The notes: generated by a model not told the origin, from the letters alone. A stretch of DNA of 64,000 nt from Acanthosepion esculentum (GCA_964036315.1 OZ038517.1:24431862-24495861), one strand, 5' to 3'. Numbered from the stretch's first letter, positions 44,649 to 55,484 are shown. Program-made: numbers and translations.

Positions 44649-44985
44649 GAAGTTAAGCAGTGTTGATTCTGGTCAGTACCTAGATGGGAGATGGGTGATT
44701 GTTCTGGAGTACCAAGTGCTGTAAGCTTTGATGTATGGGTAGTGTAATTGGTAATAACTCAGAATGAGAAATTGGTGAGTCAAGTTCAAATTCCAGTTGG
44801 GTCTGTTATATTCACCTATGCACAGATACTCTTAGGAAAGCTTTAAAGCCTTTCTCTTCTCCCCATCCATAAGTAGGACTTGTATCCGTAAATGATAATC
44901 TTCCCCCAAAATTCTTACAAACTTAATATATGTTGTAGCTTTGAATAATCCACGAAAGGTTGATAAGCCATAAAAAAAACAAATC
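44649..44985 (+). mobile_element. SINE family A with partial 5S head
   Basis: 'gaagttaagcagtgttgatt', 'ctggtcagtacctagatggg' and 'gtaccaagtgctgtaagct' (44649-44732) derive from the 3' two-thirds of 5S rRNA. Then tRNA-like 'gtgtaattggtaataactc' and 'caagttcaaattccagt', and the tail 'gttgataagccataaaa'. Confidence 0.85.
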
Positions 44986-45052
44986 ACTGCCATGCATGGC
45001 ATCCATGTGAAAGTCTAGATCTTAGGAGAAACACAAAGCATAAATGTTAAAC

Positions 45053-45285
45053 ATATGGATACCGTTTTGTTGCTGGTGATTATAGAAATAGCTGTTGGAT
45101 AAAAAAACAATTATTAATTGATCTATATCATGCCATTCTATTAATCGTTCTATTTCATATAGTTTTTACGAGTTAATTGCTATAATTGCACTTAATAAGA
45201 GAAAGATTAATTTAATCAGCTTGTATAACAAAAGGCTGTAAGAGTGTGACATCCAATAAATATAAAACTCCTTTTATGAAGGAAT
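45053..45285. repeat. Segment R, copy 3 of 3
   Basis: Most like copy 2 ('ggataaaaaaacaattatta', 'gctataattgcacttaataa'); it follows a SINE A and 'catggcatccatgtgaaagt', the same arrangement as copy 2. Confidence 0.8.
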
Positions 45286-45701
45286 CGTATTGAATTCTAA
45301 GAAAAACAAGGAGGAATCTAGAATATCTTGTATTGATTTTTCTGTTACATACTTAAGTAGATACTTTCATCTGTTTTTTTGAGTGATTTTCAGGATTCAA
45401 CTCGGATTCAATAGTCAGAACAAAATGGCTGTTCTCAGAATTACAGAAGGTATCTTCTGGTGAAGACGAGATCAACTGAAATAAGATAACATTAAAAGCT
45501 ATGCAAAAAAGCATTTGGTTGTCTGAATAACTCTTGGAATGATAATGACTTCAGAATAATAGTAAGCTGATGCAGAATAGATTGGTTAAAACTTAGTGAC
45601 AAGTAAAGCTACTGAAGTCAGATGAGTGATGCAAACAGTTCTTTAAATGGTAATAATTCTGAGAAGTAGAGAAAATCTTACGAGTAAATAATAGAAATCC
45701 T

Positions 45702-45702
45702 T

Positions 45703-45733
<31 letters not shown>

Positions 45734-45735
45734 CA
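45702..45735. repeat. (CA)n microsatellite
   Basis: CA repeats with one interruption. Confidence 0.95.
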
Positions 45736-46071
45736 TCTATATATAAATGTGAATATCAGTGTTTCACTGTGTCACACTTTTTCAACTTAAGGGGACACAG
45801 CTCTCTAACTTTCAATAGCTCATTTCAAATGAAAAAAATTACTGTTCTCAAATTAGTGTTTCAAAATATAATTGTCCATGTTTTCAACTTTACTCCTGGA
45901 GGCTGTAGACCAACATATCATATCATTTTGTAATCAGGCCAACTCCGTGATCAGATTAAAAACATTCCAAGCCAGATCCAGACACACAATCCTGAAATTT
46001 TGGATTCCCAAATTTTCATTACTGCAACTGTTTCTGGTGATTTTTTTTTTTTTTTTTTTTTTTTTTTGTGA

Positions 46072-46258
46072 CAAAATTTTTTGTACGATAACAATTTTTA
46101 TAACTTCGAAATAAATTTGGGAGTAATTGAAATTAATTGCAAATACAGTGAAAGTCGGCCATTAAATAAAAATAATTGTTTGTACAGAAAAGAAGGGCCT
46201 ACATACATCAAATTGTCTTTAAGTGGCGGCAGAAGAATTATCATTGAACTTTTAAATG
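46072..46258 (+). CDS. Candidate exon, about 62 codons, function unknown
   Basis: Open from 46072, reading NFEINLGVIEINCKYSESRP, then CLYRKEGPTYIKLSLSGGRR and IIIELLN, with an excellent donor AAATG|GTAAGC at 46258. A 27-T run just upstream could serve as pyrimidine tract, but no clear AG acceptor follows it before the frame opens; the nearest is the AG of GGGAG at 46123. Residue use is protein-like. The family is not recognised. Confidence 0.3.
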
Positions 46259-46440
46259 GTAAGCTTAAATATTAAAGCAATACTTGAATGCAGTTATCAG
46301 TTTTGAGTTCTTTTGTAGTTTATTGTTGCCTATTGTATCTAGTTCTCCGTACCTATTGTGAGGAAGGCCCATCATCAGACATGTATCAAAAGATACATGA
46401 TCACCTATGTGTATATCACACATGGCACATAGCTGACTGA

Positions 46441-46444
<4 letters not shown>

Positions 46445-46484
<40 letters not shown>
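46445..46484. repeat. (AT)n microsatellite
   Basis: Follows a SINE A-type module 'atacatgatcacctatgtg'...'catggcacatagctgact' at 46380-46440. Confidence 0.95.
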
Positions 46485-46487
<3 letters not shown>

Positions 46488-46659
46488 AGAGAGTATGTGT
46501 TATCAGTTTTCTTTTTTAAATATCTCTAAACACTTCCAATACCTTGGTGTATGGATCAGTTAGCAGTTATAACAAACTTAATATAAGAGATTTAAAAAAA
46601 TTGAACATGCAACTGAAACTGTATTAGGAGTAGTTTCTCCTCAAGCCACAAGTTTCTAC

Positions 46660-46990
46660 AAAACCAAATCAATTGTTTTTACAGTGAGGCTCACCCTGTA
46701 CAAGACCCAGGGGCCATTTGAGATAGAACATTACAGAGTAAGAGGCAAAGTTCATGTGGATTGATAAGAAAGATAATTGTTAACCCTAGACTTGAACAGG
46801 TTAAGATTGTAGTGATTGGAGAAACATCCTCTTGAGAGTCAGTTCCACAGAGCAGTGATTTGCAGAAAGAAGCTGCTCGAGTGGAACTTGGTTCTCCCCT
46901 AGGGAATACAGAGGGAATGAGGGTGGTTTACTACAATGTGTGTGACATGGTGGTTCCTAGCTGTGATGGTTAGAATGGGTGGTAAATATA
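46660..46990. other. GC-richer segment of unknown origin
   Basis: 'cttgaacaggttaagattgt', 'gagtcagttccacagagcag' and 'ggaacttggttctcccctag' stand out in composition from their surroundings and look like an old mobile element, but I cannot assign a family and find no intact frame. Confidence 0.35.
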
Positions 46991-47668
46991 GATATGTTGT
47001 TGTGTATGTGTGTATCTACGTATGTGTTTTGGGGCATATAAATAGTAGGTCCTTACTAGATTAAATATTCATTAATTTTTATATGTTTATGTTAAACTTG
47101 TAACTTGTAGGTGATATTACTTGCTTTGTCAAATTTTCTAGATTACACATCGGTTCTCTTATAAAATCCCTTTGATTTTAGTTTGCCAACCCTCCCCATC
47201 TTTTTTTTCCTCTCTCTCTCTCTCGTCTTCTGGATTTTAAGTTCAGATCATATCATTTTTTATTGTGCGTAATGTCACCACAAATGTATTCACACGTTTC
47301 CGGTGTCTGTTTTTTTAATTTTAATTTAGGTCAGCAAATTGGTAGCGAATTATGCATCGAAAAATAATTCATATTTATCTGTATCTCACTCATTTAAACC
47401 GTTATTTAACTCCTCTCTTTAAAACTTCTCTCTGTTAAATTTTAATCCCCACCTTCACCTTCAGGCCTTCTTGTTCTTCTTTCTTCTGTTACACCTCTCT
47501 CTAGAGCTTTCATACATCTCCCTCTCACACTTGTTTCCCACTCCCACATATACACTCTCACTAAAATTTTATTTTTTTACACTCGGAGTTATATTTTCCG
47601 ATTTCTTTTCAAATTTGTAGGTCTGATGCATTGGATCGTGATTCCAATGTAATAAATTATAACCATAG

Positions 47669-47694
47669 AATATTAGTGTTTCAGCCTTTTTTAT

Positions 47695-47748
<54 letters not shown>

Positions 47749-47768
47749 GGCTCAAACACTAATATTCC

Positions 47769-47802
<34 letters not shown>

Positions 47803-47942
47803 AAAAAATAGGCTCAAACACTAATATTCCATATATATATATATATATATATATTATATAAAAAAAAATAGGCTCAAACACTAATATTCCATATATATAT
47901 ATATATATTATATAAAAAAAAATAGGCTCAAACACTAATATT

Positions 47943-47989
<47 letters not shown>

Positions 47990-47995
47990 CTGTTC
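47669..47995. repeat. Compound AT satellite with a 23-bp spacer
   Basis: 'aggctcaaacactaatattc' starts at about 47748, 47810, 47870 and 47924, separated by (AT)n of 20-35 bp. An inverted copy ('gaatattagtgtttcagcct') lies at 47669-47688 on the other side of the first AT run, so the block can fold on itself. Confidence 0.9.
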
Positions 47996-48009
47996 AGTAT
48001 TTACCTGTT

Positions 48010-48960
48010 CTTTTTTTCTGATCTTACTGTTTATTGAACACTTTGTTAGTTCTGTTTGTTTGGCATTCCTGCCGATTATATTCAACCCTGGCCATTTACT
48101 CTATGGTTGGCTGGCAGAAGCATAGTTATATTTCTATTTAGATTTTCACAACTTACTTTGACACACATTAATGATGACAATAATAAAACATAGGTTTTTT
48201 TTTTTTTTTCGCCTTTATGATTTGAAAAATATCAATTCCTTTTTCAGTATTGATTATATTTCTAAATTCATTCCGTGTTACTCCATCTGGCGTTTGCTTA
48301 GCAATGTGTCATCTTTGACTTGTGAATTTCTCTTTGATGTCTAATAATGATAACAGAGCCATATATTAAGAAGGGTTCCTTTTAGATAAGAAATCGTCAC
48401 CTGCAAATCATGTTTACCTTGATGGTATCAGGCAGTATTTTCAGGTTTGAAAATTAATCGCAGATTAAACCTTATACACTGAAAATTTTAGATCATAATT
48501 TAAGTAATACCTCCCCATCAGACCATGGAGTTATTGATCAGAGAGAACATTACCAAATTTGAATTTGGCATCAAGAACTGATTATAGGCTTTGTGGAATA
48601 ACAGAAGTAAGATAGATAATATGAGTAGCGAAATTGGCAAAGGCAATTAAGGAAGCAGCAGAGATGCAAGACAAAGCAGAACAGAGAAGAAAAAAATGAC
48701 AAAGGGAGATAATTCCAGATTGACGCTAAATGTAAAGGAGAAAGGTAAATAAATAATGGAGTGCAATCCAGTCGAAGGTGCAGAATTAACTCCTCGGTAA
48801 AAGAACAAGAGAAGAAAGTAAGACGATTAACATGAGAAGTGCTTGAAATCTTTGCACAATCCACGACTTAGATTCTTTTTCTTCTTCAACCTGTAAACTA
48901 CCAGCAAAGTATAAGGCTGCAGCCAAATCACGACAAGTGGAGCTACTATTACTATTTGAG
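48010..48960. other. No recognised feature
   Basis: No element phrase or tandem array found; open frames are short. Confidence 0.35.
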
Positions 48961-48984
48961 TTACAAGTAGTCTTTACAAGTTGG

Positions 48985-49090
48985 AGTAGTGTTATGGTTA
49001 ACCATTTGGCAAGAGTAATCAGTGATTTGAGTTCCAATTCAAGTCTAGTTTATTACATTCGCTTTCGCACAATGTCTTGTATATGTTAAA
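48985..49090 (+). mobile_element. SINE family A head, decayed
   Basis: 'gtgttatggttaaccatttg' and 'agttccaattcaagtctagt' with 'attacattcgctttcgcaca' match the tRNA-like part of family A. Confidence 0.55.
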
Positions 49091-49149
49091 TTTCCCAAGT
49101 CCTCTTTCCTCATTCTGCCCCAGAAGTTTCATTTGTCTTCACTTTCTGA

Positions 49150-49720
49150 TTTCAATAATTATAATATTAGCTGTTTCATCACGAGGAAACTTACAGTATT
49201 TCAGCTTTATTAGATATTTGATTTTATAAATTTTAACCAATGGTAGCACAATCTGCTTGGTCAGTGAATGCCAAATGTTTCCTTATAAGGAAACAACTAA
49301 TTTAATTAAGTTAAAACATTAAGTAAGTTATAGTATTAATTGTTTCCTTATAAGGAAGCATTTGGCATTTGTTGAGTGAGCAGATTTTAGATTTTATAAA
49401 TTTCAACTGACAGTAGCACAAGCTGCTTGGTTAGTGAATGCCGAATGTTTCCTTATAAGGAAACAGCTAATTTAATTAAGTTAGTAATTTTTTGGTGGGA
49501 GGTGTTTTTTGCTACTGTCTGTTGAAATTTATAAAATCTTTCTCTCAAGGCAACTTTTCATGAAAATAAATTTTTCTCAAGGCCAGTATTCCAGTTTTGA
49601 TGGCAGTTTCCTTTCTAACCTTTTATTTGAAGTAGTGTGGTATATCAGCATCTTAATTATGTCATTGTAAACGTGTCCTTTTAGTTCCTATTCGTTAAAA
49701 ATGTCTTCAGTCTGTTGTAT
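49150..49720. repeat. CArG-box repeat D3, three units incl. one inverted
   Basis: CCTTATAAGG occurs at 49281-49290, 49346-49355 and 49451-49460, each inside TTTCCTTATAAGGAA. The units run forward, inverted, forward: 'gaatgccaaatgtttcctta', 'ggaagcatttggcatttgtt', 'gaatgccgaatgtttcctta'. The stretch 49500-49660 continues as in the 11540 copy. Confidence 0.8.
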
Positions 49721-49894
49721 TCACATTGTCTTTTGTTGAACTGAATCCCTTTAGCATCAAATCTACACTTCAGTTAATATAAAAAGACAGATATGATACG
49801 ACAGTTTGGTATTCTTTTCTTTACTTCCAGAAAAAAAAAACAACTAAGTATTAACAGAAGAATTTTGTTAGACGCAAAGAAAACAATACTGAGT

Positions 49895-50010
49895 AGATGA
49901 AGCAAGATGTTATAAATTTCAATCGACAGTCATGACTAGCTGCTTGTTCAGTGAATACTGAATGTTTCCTTACAAGGTAGCAGCTACTTTAATTAAGTTA
50001 ATACTTGGTT
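49895..50010. repeat. D3 repeat, further unit
   Basis: 'ttataaatttcaatcgacag', 'gctgcttgttcagtgaatac' and 'tgaatgtttccttacaagg': the box is mutated to CCTTACAAGG. Confidence 0.7.
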
Positions 50011-50074
50011 TTCTGCTAGGTATTCTTTGTGACTTCAGATTTTAAAAAAATTTTTGAATCTTTTCAACTCAAGC

Positions 50075-50212
50075 AAGGCGATAATAGCCACTAGGACACA
50101 AGGGTTTACTTTTTCTCATATTCTCTAAGATGAGAGAATATGAGGAAAAGTGCTATTAAGGAGAGAGAACAATAGAAGAACAAGAATTAAAAAACAGAAG
50201 ATACCATTTGAT
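50075..50212 (-). mobile_element. LINE alpha tail, left part of an interrupted copy
   Basis: 'gcaaggcgataatagccact', 'aggacacaagggtttac', 'aggagagagaacaatagaag' match the LINE alpha tail in reverse. Ends with target duplicate 'ataccatttgat' (50201-50212). Confidence 0.8.
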
Positions 50213-50519
50213 TCTGTCTATATTTCTGAGATGAGGTATTATGTACAGTATTTACATTAGTCGGACTATTGTCCTCATCTTTGTCGCCATATTTGTCACA
50301 ACGTTTCGGCCGTTGTACGCTCCGGCCTTCTTCAGGAGATAACTGACATCCATCAAACATGGCAGGTGGAACTAGAACAGTCTACCCCAGTGATCGAAAT
50401 AAAGGGTTCAGTTCGAAATTCCAACCACCTGAAGAAGGCCGGAGCGTACAACGGCCGAAACGTTGTGACAAATATGGCGACAAAGATGAGGACAATAGTC
50501 CGACTAATGTAAATACTGT
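50213..50519. mobile_element. 307-bp inverted-repeat element, Penelope-type, ribozyme-like core
   Basis: Two arms of about 94 bp (50244-50337 and 50424-50517) are perfect reverse complements, separated by about 86 bp that include 'tggaactagaacagtctacc'. Each arm holds CCTGAAGAAGGCCGG...ACGGCCGAAACG: a CTGANGA...GAAAC hammerhead-like core with a GGCCG/CGGCC stem II. The element is flanked by a perfect 12-bp duplication ataccatttgat (50201-50212, 50520-50531) and sits in a LINE alpha 3' end. It has no coding capacity. Cores of this type occur in Penelope-like element terminal repeats; that assignment is inference, and an unpaired A next to stem II plus the unclear cleavage site leave activity open. 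Confidence 0.75.
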
Positions 50520-50640
50520 ATACCATTTGATATTGCATTTAAATTTTTGAAGATCAAAGTTGACTGGAAAGCAAGAAGCTGGAAGATCTGTTATCATAGA
50601 ACTTAGTTACATCTAGCTAATTCAACTGTAAAATGAGGTG
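50520..50640 (-). pseudogene. LINE alpha C-terminal end, right part of the interrupted copy
   Basis: Minus strand reads MITDLPASCFPVNFDLQKFK, the LWNSLPASCFP..FDL..FK end of LINE alpha. With 50075-50212 it forms one continuous LINE 3' end when the insertion is removed. Confidence 0.8.
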
Positions 50641-50925
50641 ACATTCCCACCTATCTACATAAATGGTAGTAATAGGTATTTTCCTACAAGGAAACATTTG
50701 GCATAAATTGACCAAAAAACCAGTACTGCTTTCAGTAGAAATTTATAAGATCTTTCTCATCCAAACAATTTTTCAGGAGAATAAGCAAAACTTTTGGGAA
50801 AGGTGAAAACCCATATCTTCTACCCCTGAGATGGACCAAACAGCAGATCAGACTAGGCTTTCTAGTGATGGTTAGTAACCAATCGAGGAGAAGAACTCTG
50901 GGATTCATATTAAACTGTGACACAG
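50640..50925 (+). mobile_element. D3 repeat unit joined to SINE family A body
   Basis: 'ttttcctacaaggaaacatt' and 'caatttttcaggagaataag' (D3), then 'cttttgggaaaggtgaaaac', 'gaccaaacagcagatcagac' and 'gttagtaaccaatcgaggag' (SINE A body). Confidence 0.6.
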
Positions 50926-51279
50926 GGTTGGGGACTTTATGATTTTGTTAGAATTGATCTTTTTTTTAGACTTGTTGACAACTAAGGGGTGTTAACCCAA
51001 TCTGCCCTATTATTTATTGTGGAGTGGCTTCTTGTTGCCTTATCCACAGTTTTTAATTCATGATCTTTGTATAAATGTTTTTACAAAGATACATATATAA
51101 AATATATAGCTTTTAAAAATTAATGGAAAGATGTATTAGTTCGAAAGGAGTAAATAAAAACAGACATAATGAAAAGCATTTTGCTAATATGTGTAAAACA
51201 TAAAATGTATCGTGAATGTATAATACTGGATATGAGGAACAGGATTGAATTATGGAAATGAAGAAATCCTCTTAAAACA

Positions 51280-51562
51280 AACTTAGAAACAAAGGTCAAT
51301 GAAAAGAGCCATGCTTGGAATAATGGTAAGATAGAAAAAGGTTAACATAGAAGAACAGACCCATATAAGAGATATCAGTGACATGATTAAACAAAAATTG
51401 AGGTGCCCAAAATGCAGAGCAAGGAGACTGGATAACAGAGGGAGCAAAAGGTTGGTTGATTGGTGTTTGATGAATAAGAAATGTAACAGAAAAAGAATCG
51501 GACATCAGATCAAGAAATGAAAGAGTGGCTTGCCAAAAGGATACAGCAAGCAGCAGGATGCT
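51280..51562 (+). pseudogene. LINE delta (RTE-like) C-terminal fragment
   Basis: The frame reads MKRAMLGIMVR, EEQTHIRDISDMIKQKLRCP, RRLDNRGSKRLVDWCL and KKCNRKRIGHQIKK, which follow the 'ERSMLG..RRDR.....IR..T.V.DI......KW.WAGH..R..DNRW...V..W' block after the reverse transcriptase of RTE-like elements. Different from LINE beta. Truncated and carrying stops. Confidence 0.7.
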
Positions 51563-51877
51563 AAGTATGACAAGAGGCCTTTGTCAACCAGCATCCATGC
51601 AGCTGATATATATATATAACAAAATGTTTACTTATATACACTGATGAAAAATTGTAACAACTTGAAGGATAAGGCCAGCATTGAACACAGTAAAAAAAAC
51701 ACACACACTCCCAGAAATTATATATATACCGGATGCGATGAGAACAAAAGTAATATATAAATTCCAACGTTAACAGCATTAATTCAAAAGAGGGCTCGAT
51801 ACTGATAGTAGAGCGATAATTATTTATTTATTTATTATAATTTTATCATATGGTTTTGTGTATATGATAAAATTATA

Positions 51878-51884
<7 letters not shown>

Positions 51885-51928
<44 letters not shown>

Positions 51929-51941
51929 AAAACACACACCA

Positions 51942-51975
<34 letters not shown>

Positions 51976-52204
51976 CAATATTATATATATATATATATAT
52001 ACACACACACAATATTATATATATATATACACACACACACCAATATTATATATATATATATATACATATATACACACACACCAATATTATATATATATAT
52101 ATACATATATACACACACACCAATATTATATATATATACATATACACACACACACCAATATTATATATATATACATACACACACACACACACACACACCA
52201 ATAT

Positions 52205-52235
<31 letters not shown>

Positions 52236-52241
52236 CAATAT

Positions 52242-52279
<38 letters not shown>

Positions 52280-52281
52280 AT
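51885..52281. repeat. Compound (TA)n(CA)n satellite with 'ccaatatta' spacer
   Basis: About nine units of (TA)n-(CA)n joined by 'ccaatatta', each 35-50 bp long. Long open frames across it are artefacts. Confidence 0.95.
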
Positions 52282-52359
52282 TATAAAAGTGGACACTGAG
52301 ATCAACACCGAGCAGCAACAGTTTGTTTCATGCCTGAACACAATCTTCAGGCCATATTA

Positions 52360-52390
<31 letters not shown>
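52281..52390 (-). other. 'ctgaaga...gcatgaaac' box between AT satellites
   Basis: Minus strand: 'ggcctgaagattgtgttcag', 'gcatgaaacaaactg' and 'gctcggtgttgatctcag'. CTGAAGA and GAAAC are spaced like the Penelope-type boxes, but stem II pairing is poor. (AT)n runs 52369-52390. Confidence 0.4.
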
Positions 52391-52741
52391 ATGCATGCAT
52401 GCACACATACATTTAATGTATCTGTGTGTATATCTATAACTATTTTGTTGAATATTACGAACAAGGAATATTTTATAAGATTTTATGTTCAATTTTTCTA
52501 GTGTCCTGAGAGATTTTCTTTTTGGAAAACTAATTATGCTGTGGAATTGCCCATAGTTTTCTTACTCTGATTGCTTTTGGCTAATTCTGGAGCCTTTACA
52601 AAATATTTTTTAAATTTGAGTATATTTGTGTTTTTACCAATTCTGTGTTGTGTGAGAGTAATACTAATTTCATTCTTCATGAAGGTTTTGTTCAAACACA
52701 GCCAAGAAACCCAGGCTATATTTTTTTAATTATTTTATCTG

Positions 52742-52900
52742 AAGGAAGGCAATAGAGCTACTAAGATGCAACAGGTTACTTGAGTATAAGTGAATATAAG
52801 AAAAAAAAAACATTAAGGAGAGAGAACAAAAGAACAGAAAGAAAGAAGACATAAGATGTTGAATGACATTGCATTTAATATATAGTAGTAGCATTTATTC
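52742..52900 (-). mobile_element. LINE alpha tail
   Basis: 'ggcaatagagctactaagat', 'acattaaggagagagaacaa' and 'gacattgcatttaa' match the reversed LINE alpha tail. Confidence 0.65.
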
Positions 52901-53622
52901 TGAGCCTTACAAAAGGAACGTGGCTGGAATTCAAGTCATTTCTATTTAAAAAAAAAAAAAAAAAGAACAAACTTTTAACACATTATTTCTGCTGCTAAAT
53001 AAGGTGTGATTAATACCGGATGTTATATGTAGAGTGCTTCTCTTACAGTGAGATGTTTTCAGTTTCGGGATTTATGAAGAAGGATTGTGTTATGAACCAG
53101 AATCTTCCTTATATATTGTGGGTGGCTAAATGCCTTTTTATGGCACTTTATACCAATAAGTAATACATGAGGTGTCTACTCAAGGAGGTAGTGGTATAAC
53201 CAATGTAGTGATTTGATTCATGACAAGCAACACAGTCTTGTAAGTTAAATTCATACACTATGTTGGTCATTGCTTGTTTAAATAGGGTTATTTTGATTAG
53301 TGATGAGTTTGGCTGTATTCCATTTTTTGTAATATATTATATTTTTTACCTGTTTGCCAGGATTTATGGCTGAAAAAAGGTGTTTTAATTATTTGTCGTA
53401 AGGCGAATACGTCCTGCTTGTAATTACTGTGCATCTAGTTACAGTAAAATATGTTGATGTTTTGTTGTATTTTTATTACTGTTGTCATATATACTTTTTT
53501 TTTTTAAGAATAATTTTATTTATCAATGATGTAGTTGGGGAAATTATTGTTAACTAATGTTTGTTTTATGTCTTTGAGTTCACTCAGAAATTGTCTCTGT
53601 GAAGAAGAATTTAGGTATGTGC

Positions 53623-53623
<1 letters not shown>

Positions 53624-53659
<36 letters not shown>
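53624..53659. repeat. (TG)n(TA)n microsatellite
   Basis: Flanks the left side of the foldback at 53690-53994. Confidence 0.95.
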
Positions 53660-53660
<1 letters not shown>

Positions 53661-53689
53661 AAATATGTGGTGCAGCTCAATTTATATTG

Positions 53690-53991
53690 CAATGAATCAT
53701 TCATACAAAAAGTAAATTAGTAAATTTAATAATATAAAACGGTGAAATCCCTTTGCTAACAAAATTTTAAAGATGCATTAACTCGAATGTTATGATCCTT
53801 GCGTGTTCAGGTATTAAGTACATGCATATTTAAGAAAAACCTTATACAGCTTATAAATTTAAAAAAACAAGGATCATAACATTCATTGAGTGGTTGGTAG
53901 GTTAATGCATCTTTAAAATTTTATTAGCGAAGGGATTTCGCCATTTCATATCAACTTTACTAATTTACTTTTTGTATGAATGATTCATTGT

Positions 53992-53994
<3 letters not shown>
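53690..53994. repeat. Foldback element, arms about 115-125 bp
   Basis: 'caatgaatcattcatacaaa' at 53690 is answered by 'ttgtatgaatgattcattg' ending 53991; 'aaaattttaaagatgcatta' by 'aatgcatctttaaaatttt'; 'gaatgttatgatccttg' by 'caaggatcataacattc'. About 65 bp separate the arms. Both outer ends pass into TA-rich microsatellites. Confidence 0.85.
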
Positions 53995-53997
<3 letters not shown>

Positions 53998-54052
<55 letters not shown>

Positions 54053-54093
54053 ATATGAACACACACATATATATATATGTATATATATATATA

Positions 54094-54131
<38 letters not shown>

Positions 54132-54158
54132 CATATATATATATATATATATATATTC

Positions 54159-54197
<39 letters not shown>

Positions 54198-54198
54198 C

Positions 54199-54289
<91 letters not shown>

Positions 54290-54305
54290 TATACATACAT
54301 ATATA
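53998..54305. repeat. Long (AT)n array with 'cacatacatac' interruptions
   Basis: About 300 bp of TA tracts broken by five 'attcacata(catac)' or 'gaacacacacat' blocks. Open in several frames by composition only. Confidence 0.95.
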
Positions 54306-55309
54306 GTGGCAAATCTGGCGGTTGGGCTTAGTCCAAGTAAGTCAACATTCAAGTATATCTTTTTCAAAGCAACAAAAATCTTTGTAGTGCATCATTTCTG
54401 ACTTTGTAGAAGTGAAATGTCTTATCTTCCAAAATTAATTGGATCCAAAATTGTTCTAACTCCATGCCTCAAAATATTGACTGAAATACATTTTGTTGAT
54501 ATTGTTCCTAATAAATAGAAAGAAAAAAAAGAAAGTAAAAAAAAAAGAATGAACTAAAATTAACATAGCTAGTCAGGTTGCATAGACCTGAGCCTTATTG
54601 AAGCTAGAAATATATACTTAATAGACAAGGTATTTCTTGTTTTAATTTTATAAATAATCCTTTAAAAATCTTTAATGACGTGTATGCCCTGTTTTTCAAA
54701 GAACACATTTTTATTTCAACTTATTGTTTTCAAATTTCCATTTTAAATAATTTATTCTGTACAGTATAAGGTTTTTTTGGTAGAATGTATGTTTTGAGAA
54801 AGGGCAAATTAAATGCAGCCTGATCTTAAATTCAGTGAAAATCAAAGTGGCAGCCTTAACTCTGGAGGGTTGAGGTAAGGTGTGTGACTGGGGTAGTGTT
54901 GAAGAAATATGATATCAGTCAGCAGTACTGATCATAAACTTGTACAATAAATTCAACTAAAAAATCACAGAGAGATACATAAAATACACTAACACACAGA
55001 CATATATACAAACACACACTTTAGATAGATACATGCATTGTTTAAAAAAAACATCTGGTTTTTGTTTTCACTCATTTCTTTACATGTCTGGAAAAAAAAA
55101 TTAAAATTGTTCATTTTTATAGAATCATTACAAACAATTAATATTAAAATATCAAAATGTATTTTTTTTAATTTCATGCACAGAGATTTTTAAAAATTAT
55201 GTATTTTAGTTAGAGTAAAAAGGAATCATTTTAGCATCTAAGTTATACCAATAATATATTTTGTTGAAGATTGTAATGAGCCTGACAAACATTGATAACC
55301 TTGAGTCAC

Positions 55310-55311
<2 letters not shown>

Positions 55312-55362
<51 letters not shown>
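55312..55362. repeat. (AT)n microsatellite
   Basis: About 50 bp of TA. Confidence 0.95.
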
Positions 55363-55366
<4 letters not shown>

Positions 55367-55484
55367 GGGTTTTGACACATGTGATTATTAACATTTGAAA
55401 ATGTTATGTGGTTCACTATGGTATGTTGTTTATAATAAATCATTTTTGAGAGTTATGTAAAATAAATCTAATCACTTACATGGC

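Noticed and set aside
53960..54401. Several IYIYIY frames (also at 5.4, 47.8 and 51.9-52.2 kb)
   Set aside because: (AT)n and (AC)n microsatellites read as protein.
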